Shown here piece after piece: positions 18,432 through 26,880 of a stretch of DNA of 39,456 nt. Origin of the DNA: an uncultured Gammaproteobacteria bacterium (GTDB lineage Bacteria > Pseudomonadota > Gammaproteobacteria > PS1 > Pseudothioglobaceae); the NCBI GenBank assembly GCA_913054335.1, contig CAJXHL010000007.1, positions 1-39,456 of the forward strand. The letters are read 5' to 3'. Both the position numbers and the translations under genes were made by a program. The stretch's first letter is position 1, and every line of letters begins with the position of its first letter. The notes under the pieces were generated by a model. That model saw nothing but the letters and a program-made list of their open reading frames with translations. It was not told the DNA's origin and made no database searches.

Positions 18432-18456
18432 GCTGGTGGAAGGAGGGGCCACCAGC
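18432..18456. ncRNA. Hairpin with an SD-like / anti-SD-like loop, possible small RNA element
   Basis: GCTGGTGG-aaggagggg-CCACCAGC, perfect 8-bp stem. On the minus strand the loop reads CCCCTCCTT and the stem is followed by AACAGCTTTTTT. Confidence 0.3.
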
Positions 18457-18764
18457 TGCAGCCGCTACCTCAGCTGCCACAGGAGAGAGTAGTGGCAGGA
18501 GTGTTTCGAGGTTCTTATAAAATACTTGTTTAAGCCCTGAAAGTACAACCTAGTGTTACCAAACAGTGCTTCAATAATATTGTTTTTAGTTTCTAGGACG
18601 CTAGCCCGCATTGATATTGTGATAACATCGCTCATAGGGTTGAGCTTTGTTGTTACGCTACTAGCGTTTGTAGATAAAAGGAGAGTTTGTCGCATTGCGC
18701 CCTAACTTTCTAAAAACAATGGTATCAGTTTAGGTCTTAAATGACAATGTCAAATGTTTTATAA

Positions 18765-18791
18765 GTGAAGTTTTGGTGAAGATTTGGTGAA
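18765..18791. promoter_or_regulatory. Three GTGAA (TTCAC) direct repeats at 11-bp spacing: cre-tag-like response-regulator site
   Basis: GTGAA at 18765-18769, 18776-18780 and 18787-18791, i.e. TTCAC-N6-TTCAC-N6-TTCAC on the minus strand, 60-90 bp upstream of the response-regulator start. Confidence 0.65.
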
Positions 18792-18852
18792 GATGGTTTT
18801 GTTTGACACTTTTTTAACTACAATAATGCCTTTCTAACGATATTTTTTTCTT

Positions 18853-19521
18853 ATGCAGCACATCCTAATTGTTGAAGACGACAGAACCATTGCTGAGAGC
18901 ATTGCTTTTATTCTTGAAAAAGATTCTTTTAGTTGTCAGTGGTTTGACAATGGCCATGGTGCGCTTGACTATCTTGAAAACAACAATGTTGATTTAATGC
19001 TGCTTGATGTTGGCCTGCCTGACATTAGTGGTTTTGACGTTTTGCGTAAGGTTCGCGCCAAATCCGAATTGCCCGTGGTTATTATCTCAGCAAGGGACGA
19101 TGAGGCTGATCAGGTGCTAGGCTTGGAAGGGCTAGGTGCCAATGGATACATCACCAAACCCTTAAGTCCAAGACTGGTCGTAGCTCATGTGCGTGCACAA
19201 CTCAGACACTTGAGGACCGAACCCAAACCTCAGCAATCTGAATTTAGTATCAATGAGGCAATGCAAAAAATACTCTTTGTTGGGCAAGAGTTAGTCTTAA
19301 CACCGGCAGAGTTTAAAATCTTGTCTCACCTTGTCAAACACCCCAATCGTGTACACTCGCGAGAATACTTACTAAGTATTATTTGGGATAGACCACATGG
19401 CTCTGACGTTAAAACAATCAACACCCACATTAAATCGATACGTAAGCGCTTGCACGAAATAGATGATAAAAATGAATGCATTGAAACACACCGTGGAATT
19501 GGCTACAGTCTGATTGAATGA
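18853..19521 (+). CDS. creB: CreB-like OmpR-family response regulator
   Basis: ILIVEDDRTIAESIAFILEKDSF, LLDVGLPDISGFDVLRKV, C-terminal winged helix ending THRGIGYSL. Confidence 0.8.
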   Translation: MQHILIVEDDRTIAESIAFILEKDSFSCQWFDNGHGALDYLENNNVDLMLLDVGLPDISGFDVLRKVRAKSELPVVIISARDDEADQVLGLEGLGANGYITKPLSPRLVVAHVRAQLRHLRTEPKPQQSEFSINEAMQKILFVGQELVLTPAEFKILSHLVKHPNRVHSREYLLSIIWDRPHGSDVKTINTHIKSIRKRLHEIDDKNECIETHRGIGYSLIE

Positions 19522-20948
19522 AACACCTAAAGCTTAGTCTTGGCTCCAAACTTTTTATCCTTTATTTTTTAATTAGCAGCTCAATCGTCTGGTTAATTGC
19601 TAATCGAACGGGCGAAGAGTCTGCCGAAGAAATAATGATCCATACTTCAAGTTTACTGAGTCAAATCGCCTCTCACAACATTAACGATGGCGCTATTGAT
19701 GTAGAAGTATTCGGAAGCACTGTCTCTGGCTATTTAAATCCACATGGCTTGGGAAAAAACAACCAAGAAAAACAACTCAGTAATCTAGAGATCTATCTGA
19801 CCAACAATGATGGTATGGTTATTTACGATTCTCAAGGCCTAGCGATGGGTAGTAATTTGAGTAGAAACATTGAGGTGGCAAGCGCACTTCAAGGCGAACA
19901 AGGCGTTCGTAAAATTCCTTACAACCCAAAAAATGAAAGACTATTATTTGGCACAAAGGCGCTTTATGTCTCCAGCCCTATTTACGATCATGAAAAAAAC
20001 ATTCTGGGTACACTTGTTGCTATTAAACCGATATATTTTGGTAAAGGCGGTTCTCGAATCTATGAGTACGCATTTTATATATTCTTTATCTCGTTGATTA
20101 TTGGTGGTGTTGCAAGTTATATCGTCTCTCGTGATGCCAAACTATTGGTGAAATATACCTCTCGCCTCTCAATTGGCGAAGACATTAGCCCACCAAACAT
20201 ACATAATGATGAGTTTATTAGGCTACTTGAGGCTATCGAAAAACTCAGAAACGAGCTAGAGCTTAAAGACAATGTTGAAGAATACATAGACACACTCGCA
20301 CATGAGCTTCGCACGCCGATTACTGGCATCAGGGCAACTGCAGAAAATTTACTGCTACCAATGGACGACAAACAGCGAATACATTTCATCCAAAACATTC
20401 TCGACTCTAATACACATATGGACAAACTGGTCTCACGCTTGCTTGAGCTATCACGAATAGAGCGAAGAGAGACTTTAAAAAATGTCACCACACTCAATAT
20501 TGATGCTGTCGTCAATAACGTACTCAAAGCACCAATTCGCGTCAAAACCATTGCCAATAAAAATTTAAGGATTGAATTTGACATTGAGAAAGGCGGTGAA
20601 ATTCGGGCTGAAAAACTTCTCTTGGAGCAAGCCATTGGCAACGTAATCAATAATGCCCTTGACTTTAGCCCTAAGGGTGGCACAATCACTATTAAGGCAA
20701 GTGAGACCAATACAGCTGTTACTATTATGATTTTGGATGAGGGTCCAGGAATGCCAGATCATGTATTGAGGAAACTATTTACTCGCTTCTTTTCTGTCTC
20801 TAGACCAGATACTGGGAAACGGGGCAACGGCCTAGGTTTGAGGTTTGTTAGAAAAATAATGCAACTTCACGGCGGTGAAATTACCCTGCAAAATCGTTTT
20901 TTACAAGAAGGCGCGGAGGCTAGATTACGCTTTCCGTTTGATTACTAA
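19518..20948 (+). CDS. creC: CreC-like sensor histidine kinase
   Basis: Periplasmic sensor then H-box EEYIDTLAHELRTPITGIRATAENLL, N-box LLEQAIGNVINNALDFSPKGG, GNGLGLRFVRKIMQLHGG; resembles CreC in length and layout. Confidence 0.8.
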   Translation: MKHLKLSLGSKLFILYFLISSSIVWLIANRTGEESAEEIMIHTSSLLSQIASHNINDGAIDVEVFGSTVSGYLNPHGLGKNNQEKQLSNLEIYLTNNDGMVIYDSQGLAMGSNLSRNIEVASALQGEQGVRKIPYNPKNERLLFGTKALYVSSPIYDHEKNILGTLVAIKPIYFGKGGSRIYEYAFYIFFISLIIGGVASYIVSRDAKLLVKYTSRLSIGEDISPPNIHNDEFIRLLEAIEKLRNELELKDNVEEYIDTLAHELRTPITGIRATAENLLLPMDDKQRIHFIQNILDSNTHMDKLVSRLLELSRIERRETLKNVTTLNIDAVVNNVLKAPIRVKTIANKNLRIEFDIEKGGEIRAEKLLLEQAIGNVINNALDFSPKGGTITIKASETNTAVTIMILDEGPGMPDHVLRKLFTRFFSVSRPDTGKRGNGLGLRFVRKIMQLHGGEITLQNRFLQEGAEARLRFPFDY

Positions 20949-21111
20949 TACGTTATAGTTAGCAGTATCTACCAATAGACTGATAAGACCTATTGAAAAC
21001 TATCGATTTTTTCAATAAACAATCTTTAAAAAATCGTTTTTCAAATGGCAGATGAATGGTATTATTCGCGAGTTTTATAATTTAGAGACCTTTGCATAAG
21101 CCCTACTACAA

Positions 21112-21873
21112 ATGAAAATAATTATCCCAATAAAACGCGTACTTGATCCTTACACTCAGGCACGAGTTGACAAACAAACCCAAATGGTTGATTTAACCAA
21201 TGCCAAAATGGCAATGAACCCATTTTGCGAAATTGCTGTTGAAGAAGCACTCAAGCTTAAAGAAAGTGGTGCGGCTAGCGAGACAATCGCCGTCAGTATA
21301 GGCACTGATAAAACAGTAGATACCCTTAGGACAGCTCTAGCAATGGGTATTGATCGAGCAATTTTTATTAAAACAGAAGGTGATCTTGATTTGCAACCGC
21401 TACACCTTGGAAAGATCTTAGCATCGATTATCAAGCGCGAAGAAGCTGGACTTGTCATTATGGGCAAGCAAGCTGTTGACAATGACAACAACCAAACAGG
21501 ACAAATCATCTCAGGTTTGCTGGACTATTCGCTAGGCACGTTTATTTCCAAATTTAGTCTAAGCGATGACGCTCAAAGTGTTGAAGTGAGTCGTGAAATC
21601 GATTCTGGGATTGAAATCAGGCAACTAAACTTGCCTGCAATCGTTACCGTTGACTTGCGCCTTAACGAACCAAGATACGCATCTCTGCCTAATATTATGA
21701 AAGCAAGGTCTAAGCCACTTGAAACTATTGAGTTATCAAGCCTTGATATCGATGTCAGTCCGCGCGTCAAAGTAATCAGTGTGATAGAGTCCGGCACTAA
21801 AGATAGAGCGGCAAAGCAAGTCTCGTCTGCCAAAGAACTGCTTGAAGAATTAGCTCAAATGGGGGTACTGTAA
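21112..21873 (+). CDS. etfB: Electron transfer flavoprotein subunit beta
   Basis: MKIIIPIKRVLDPYTQARVDK, NPFCEIAVEEALKLKE, LVIMGKQAVDNDNNQTGQ, LPNIMKARSKPLE. Confidence 0.97.
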   Translation: MKIIIPIKRVLDPYTQARVDKQTQMVDLTNAKMAMNPFCEIAVEEALKLKESGAASETIAVSIGTDKTVDTLRTALAMGIDRAIFIKTEGDLDLQPLHLGKILASIIKREEAGLVIMGKQAVDNDNNQTGQIISGLLDYSLGTFISKFSLSDDAQSVEVSREIDSGIEIRQLNLPAIVTVDLRLNEPRYASLPNIMKARSKPLETIELSSLDIDVSPRVKVISVIESGTKDRAAKQVSSAKELLEELAQMGVL

Positions 21874-22796
21874 TGTCAGCCTTAGTATTAATCGAATTAC
21901 ACGGTGCTGAAATCAGTGCCAATTCTCGTGCTGCGGTAACAGCAGCCACTCAATTATCAGATACCGTTGATGCACTTGTATTGACAAACGATGCAGCGAA
22001 TGCAACAGCAGTAGCTGCAATCAGTGGTATCAACACCGTTAAGGTAATTGCTGACTCTGTACTTGAGCACGTATCAGCAGGCATTGCCAGTAAGCTAATC
22101 GCAGGGGTGATGACTGATTACCAATACCTTGTTGCCGGTTCGGCCACTTACAGTAAAAATATTATTCCTGTTGTTGGCGCCCTTCTAGATGTTCAGCCGA
22201 TTACCGATGTTTGCGAAGTTAAATCAGCAAATACTTTTGTTCGTCCACTCTACGCGGGCAACATTATGGCGACCGTTGAAACTTGTGATGTAACCATTTT
22301 ATTAACTGTGCGCCCTACAGAATTCGAGCACGCTGAAGATGGCGGTTCTGCTACTGTCGAACAGTTATCGGTTGATGTTCCTGAGTCAAACTCAACCTTT
22401 GTATCATTACAAGAGTCGCAATCTGAACGCCCGGAATTAACCACTGCTGAACGTATTGTCTCAGGTGGCCGTGGACTTGGCTCGCAAGAAAATTTTGCTT
22501 TAATTGAGCAACTCGCGGACAAGCTTGATGCAGCGGTTGGCGCCTCAAGAGCAGCGGTTGATGCCGGCTTTATCTCAAATGATTATCAAGTTGGCCAAAC
22601 GGGTAAAGTGGTTGCACCTAAACTTTATATGGCTGTCGGTATTTCTGGAGCAATTCAGCACTTGGCAGGCATGAAAGACTCGCAAGTAATTGTTGTTATC
22701 AACAATGACGCGGATGCGCCAATGGCAAGAATAGCCGACTTGGTTTGGAATACAGACTTATTCGGCGCTGTTCAAGAGTTAATCGACAACGCTTAA
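21873..22796 (+). CDS. etfA: Electron transfer flavoprotein subunit alpha
   Basis: VSGGRGLGSQENFALIEQLADKLDAAVGASRAAVDAGF, QVGQTGKVVAPKLYMAVGISGAIQHLAGM. Confidence 0.97.
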   Translation: MSALVLIELHGAEISANSRAAVTAATQLSDTVDALVLTNDAANATAVAAISGINTVKVIADSVLEHVSAGIASKLIAGVMTDYQYLVAGSATYSKNIIPVVGALLDVQPITDVCEVKSANTFVRPLYAGNIMATVETCDVTILLTVRPTEFEHAEDGGSATVEQLSVDVPESNSTFVSLQESQSERPELTTAERIVSGGRGLGSQENFALIEQLADKLDAAVGASRAAVDAGFISNDYQVGQTGKVVAPKLYMAVGISGAIQHLAGMKDSQVIVVINNDADAPMARIADLVWNTDLFGAVQELIDNA

Positions 22797-22892
22797 TTAG
22801 AACTCTTCGAAGTAATCATTGAGTAAACTTTAAAACGCTTGTTGCTAAGATCCAATCAAGCTAAACTTTAATCAATCTTTGAGGCTGATTTA

Positions 22893-24512
22893 ATGGAAAG
22901 AGAGTCAATTGAATACGATGTTGTTGTTGTTGGCGGCGGTCCTGCGGGACTTGCTTCGGCGTGTAAGCTAAAGCAACTGAACCCCAACCTTTCGGTTTGC
23001 TTATTAGAAAAAGGCTCGGAAATAGGATCACACATCATTTCCGGCGCCGTATTTGAGCCGAAAGCGCTATTTGATCTTTTTCCAGAAGATGCCAAAGACT
23101 GTCCAACGCTTAATAACGCCGTTAAAGGCGATGATGTTTACTTTCTTAGGAATGGTAGTAAAAAAATCAAAGTTCCTTCATGGCTAACACCTAAGGGGCT
23201 TCATAACCACGGCAACTACATCATCTCTTTAGGTGAGCTGTGCCAGTGGTTAGGTGAAAAGGCAATGGATCTTGGGGTGGATATTTTTCCAGGATTCCCG
23301 GCTGAAAACTACCTCAGCGATGAAAGTGGTCGTATTTGTGGTATTGCTACACCAGATATGGGTATTGACAAAGAAGGCAACCAAAAAGGCACTTGGGCGC
23401 CCGGCATGAACATCTTGGCAAAACAAACTATTTTCGCCGAAGGTGCTCGTGGTCACATTGGTAAGCAACTCATTAAAGATTTAAATCTGGATAAGGATAA
23501 ATCACCGCAGCATTTCGCCATCGGCTTTAAAGAGGTTTGGGAAGTTGAAAACGACAAACACTCTCAGGGCGATGTGCTTCACACGATCGGCTGGCCTTTA
23601 ACACAAGGTGTTTCTGGTGGTGGTTATCTCTACCATTTTGATAAAAACCGCATTGCGGTTGGTTTGATTGTTGACCTAAATTACGACAACCCATACCAAA
23701 ACCCATTCAAAGAATTTCAGCAATACAAGCTCCATCCAGTAGTCAAGCAATACCTAGAAAGTGGTAAGCGCATCTCTTACGGTGCTCGTGCGATTAGCAA
23801 AGGCGGTCTACATTCATTGGTAAAAATGGATTTTAACGGTGGCATGATTATTGGCTGTAACGCCGGTACATTGAATCCTGGTAAAATCAAAGGCAGTCAT
23901 TGCGCCTTGCAATCGGGCATGTTGGCCGCAGAATACATTAACAAGGTTCTAAACGAAGAAGTTTGTGATTTTGACGATATTTTCAAATCAAGCGCACTAT
24001 ACAAAGAACTTCATCAAGCAAGAAACTTTAGTTCAGCGCTTCATAAATTTGGCTTGTATATTGGCTCGGCTTACAACTTTGTCGAATCCAATATTTTTCG
24101 CAATAAACTACCAATCAACATTAAAGACGAGAAAAAAGATTCCGATGTCTTAAAGTTAAGCAGTAATGCTAAAGTTAAGAATTACCCTGCGCCTGACAAT
24201 GAATTTACTTTTGACATTACTTCGTCTTTATTCTTATCTGGCACGAACCATGAAGAAGATCAGCCGATTCACTTAAAGCTCAGTGATGCTGGTATTCCTC
24301 TTGGTCCTAACTTGAGTCAATACGACGAACCAGCGCAAAGATATTGCCCTGCTGGCGTCTACGAGATTATCGAAAAAGAAGGTCAAGATTGCTTTCAAAT
24401 CAATGCTCAGAATTGCCTTCATTGCAAAACCTGTGACATTAAAGATCCCGCGCAAAACATCACTTGGACGCCACCTGAAGGCGGCGGTGGACCAAACTAC
24501 ATTAGTATGTAG
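22893..24512 (+). CDS. Electron transfer flavoprotein-ubiquinone oxidoreductase
   Basis: FAD motif VVVVGGGPAGLASACKL; C-terminal 4Fe-4S CPAGVYEI...INAQNCLHCKTCDIKDPAQNITWTPPEGGGGPNY. Confidence 0.97.
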   Translation: MERESIEYDVVVVGGGPAGLASACKLKQLNPNLSVCLLEKGSEIGSHIISGAVFEPKALFDLFPEDAKDCPTLNNAVKGDDVYFLRNGSKKIKVPSWLTPKGLHNHGNYIISLGELCQWLGEKAMDLGVDIFPGFPAENYLSDESGRICGIATPDMGIDKEGNQKGTWAPGMNILAKQTIFAEGARGHIGKQLIKDLNLDKDKSPQHFAIGFKEVWEVENDKHSQGDVLHTIGWPLTQGVSGGGYLYHFDKNRIAVGLIVDLNYDNPYQNPFKEFQQYKLHPVVKQYLESGKRISYGARAISKGGLHSLVKMDFNGGMIIGCNAGTLNPGKIKGSHCALQSGMLAAEYINKVLNEEVCDFDDIFKSSALYKELHQARNFSSALHKFGLYIGSAYNFVESNIFRNKLPINIKDEKKDSDVLKLSSNAKVKNYPAPDNEFTFDITSSLFLSGTNHEEDQPIHLKLSDAGIPLGPNLSQYDEPAQRYCPAGVYEIIEKEGQDCFQINAQNCLHCKTCDIKDPAQNITWTPPEGGGGPNYISM

Positions 24513-25515
24513 TTTCGCTCTTCGAGCATTGATTAGCTGTAATGACGACCGTGTTGACAATTTCCTCAACACTGCAACCTCTTGACAAATCATTCACTGG
24601 CTTAGCAAGTCCTTGCAAAATAGGGCCAATAGCCTCTGCACCAGAAAATCGTTGTACCAACTTGTAACCAATGTTTCCTGCGTCAAGCGTCGGAAAAATT
24701 AGAACGTTAGCAGGTGCAGCAAACGAAGTTTTGGGATACTTAAGATTGAGTACCGTATTATCGAGAGCGGCATCCAATTGAATATTGCCCACGATTTCTG
24801 CATCAAGTGCTTTCTCTTGACAAATACTCGTTGCCAGCCTAACTTTTTCTACTTGTTCAAACTCAGCACTTCTGTTGGTTGAAAACGACAACATGGCCAC
24901 TTTGGGCGCCATGCCCAAAAGCTCGTTTGCAGACTTAATTGTGCTCGTGGCAATTTCGGCCAACTCCTCGGCGCTCGGATTAACATTCATTGCGCAATCA
25001 GAGAACAGCATTTCTTTGCCATGGGTTTGGTGGTTCTCATCAAATACCATTAGAAAGAAACTGGACACCAGCTTTGCACTCTCTGCAACACCAATAATGC
25101 GTAGCGCATTGCTCAGCACTTGTTGACTCGGCGTAATAGCGCCAGTAACAACGCCGTCAACAGCATTACTTTCTAAGGCTAACATTGCAAAAACACAGTC
25201 CTGTTGAACAAGCTCTCTGGCCTCATCAAGACTTAAACCAGCATGCTTTCTTCTTTGGTGTAATAACTCGGCGTATTGAAACTGTAAATTCTCATTTTTT
25301 GGGTTCAAAAAATCGATATCGGCCTCACCCTCTTTATCGAATTTGTTTATTAACTGACTCAGTGTGTTTTTATCACCTAGAAGGACAACTCGAGCAATAC
25401 CTTGTTTTGCAATAGAAACAGCTGCCTTTATTACGCGACTGTCGCTTGATTCTGGCAACAAAATGCGCGGAAAAACCTGCTTTGCATTAAGAGTCAATTT
25501 CTGCAGTAACGTCAT
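24502..25515 (-). CDS. pta: Phosphate acetyltransferase
   Basis: PTA-type features VFAMLALESNAVDGVVTGAITPSQQVLSNALRIIG, MLFSDCAMNVNPSAEELAEIA, MLSFSTNRSAEFE. Overlaps the ETF-QO gene tail to tail by 11 bp. Confidence 0.93.
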   Translation of the reverse strand: MTLLQKLTLNAKQVFPRILLPESSDSRVIKAAVSIAKQGIARVVLLGDKNTLSQLINKFDKEGEADIDFLNPKNENLQFQYAELLHQRRKHAGLSLDEARELVQQDCVFAMLALESNAVDGVVTGAITPSQQVLSNALRIIGVAESAKLVSSFFLMVFDENHQTHGKEMLFSDCAMNVNPSAEELAEIATSTIKSANELLGMAPKVAMLSFSTNRSAEFEQVEKVRLATSICQEKALDAEIVGNIQLDAALDNTVLNLKYPKTSFAAPANVLIFPTLDAGNIGYKLVQRFSGAEAIGPILQGLAKPVNDLSRGCSVEEIVNTVVITANQCSKSETTY

Positions 25516-25636
25516 TACAAAATCCCTGTTGTTAGCAGATTAGTTTACATGAAAAAAAAAGATTATCGCGCTCTAGACAGCCACTCCAAATAGACACATC
25601 CACTGATCCAATTTCACTAACAAACGTGTTGTTTTA

Positions 25637-25654
25637 ATGCATAGTGCTATGCAT
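25637..25654. promoter_or_regulatory. 18-bp interrupted palindrome between pta and the soe remnant
   Basis: ATGCATAG-TG-CTATGCAT in the divergent intergenic region. Confidence 0.4.
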
Positions 25655-25742
25655 CTATTTTGCAGCAAAAATCAGAAAGCTTTTGCTAATTAATTGCTTT
25701 GAAGGTAACAACAAAAAAGTATCAATCCTTTATTGATCGATA

Positions 25743-26737
25743 ATGACAGCACAAACTTGCCCTCAAAATATTGAATTAGAAGACCCTTTACCTCTGTTTG
25801 AAGACAGATCAAATCAAGAGGTAAAAACGACCACCTGTTATATGTGCGCTTGTCGTTGTGGTATCAAAGTTACTCTTGAAGGTAAAAAAGTCCGCTACAT
25901 TCAAGGTAATCGTAATCATCCCATAAGCAAAGAGGTACTTTGTGCCAAAGGCAATGCTGGGATTATGAAGCACGAGTCTATGGCCAAGTTAAGAGCGCCT
26001 CTTCGCCGAATTCCTGGCACCGAAAGAGGTGATAAAGAATTCGAAGTCATTAGTTGGGACGAGGCACTTGATGAGCTAACAGCTCGTTTAGAAAAAATTC
26101 GTGCAACAGATCCCAAAAAGTTGGCTTTTTTTCTCAGGAAGAGATCAAATGCAGGCACTAACCAGCCTTTGAGCTCAGCAATTTGGCACTGTCAATTGGT
26201 CTGCTCACGGTGGATTCTGTTCAGTCAACATGGCTTCTGCTGGACTCTATACATTGGGTCAGTCCTTTTGGGAGTTTGGCGAACCAGACTGGGATAACGA
26301 TGTTTGCCGTCTTAAACTACCATAATGAAAGGTCTGAGCTGCTGCTTACATTAATCATGGCATTGCTTTGCTTAGCATTTATCACAAAAGCACTTTGTTA
26401 CTACTTCATAGGCAAGCCTTCAGAACTTAGTATTAAAACTGCAACTGGACTCTCCGCACGAAAAGTTCGCCTATTGCATACAGGTGAAAGTGCAAAGAAC
26501 TTCATAATGAAAGAATTTGGTTTTGATATTTCAGTTAAGAAAGTTCTTTGTTTTCGTTTGGCTAGTCTTTTATTAATTGTTGTTGCACCTGCACTTTGTC
26601 TGGCCTTATTCTCAACAAGCTTTAACTTTTTGCTAACTGCTGTTATTTGTAACTTCCTTGGCCTTATCGTGGAGCGCTGGCTTTTCTTTGAAGAAGCAAA
26701 GCATATTGTTAACCTGTATTACGTCAGAGAAGCCTAG
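25743..26737 (+). pseudogene. Remnant of soeABC-like sulfite dehydrogenase: SoeA N-terminus fused to SoeC C-terminus by internal deletion, plus frameshift and nonsense mutation
   Basis: SoeA-like TTCYMCACRCGIKVTLEGKKVRYIQGNRNHPISKEVLCAKGNAGIMK. Frame changes at a 7-T run (26126-26132). In the restored frame there is an in-frame TGA at 26170-26172 (SL*AQQFGTVNWSAHGGFCSVNMASAGLYTLGQSFWEFGEPDWDND). From about 26300 a DmsC/SoeC-like membrane-anchor C-terminus (GLSARKVRLLHTGESAKNFIMKEFGF...IVERWLFFEEAKHIVNLYYVREA*). Confidence 0.82.
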
Positions 26738-26794
26738 AAATTATCCTTGTATCGGTTCTAGCCTTAATACAGGCTATAGCAATCCATTAAACAT

Positions 26795-26820
26795 AAAAAA
26801 GGCAGGATTGAATCCTGCCT
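26795..26820 (-). terminator. Rho-independent terminator for the tpa-ald-xsc transcript
   Basis: Perfect 9-bp stem AGGCAGGAT/ATCCTGCCT (26800-26808/26812-26820), 3-nt loop, T-run on the minus-strand side (AAAAAA at 26795-26800 on plus). Confidence 0.8.
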
Positions 26821-26880
26821 TAGCTGATAGGCATCACCCTATCTGTGGGCTATGAACTAAAGGAGTTCTGATGTTCGATA

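Noticed and set aside
18324-18533. 69-aa plus-strand ORF
   Set aside because: Low-complexity translation of the GC-rich hairpin region, and its start overlaps the minus-strand small ORF; no credible RBS.
20117-20710. 197-aa minus-strand ORF inside the histidine kinase gene
   Set aside because: Long but Ser/Leu-rich, typical of a shadow frame opposite a conserved kinase core; no domain seen.
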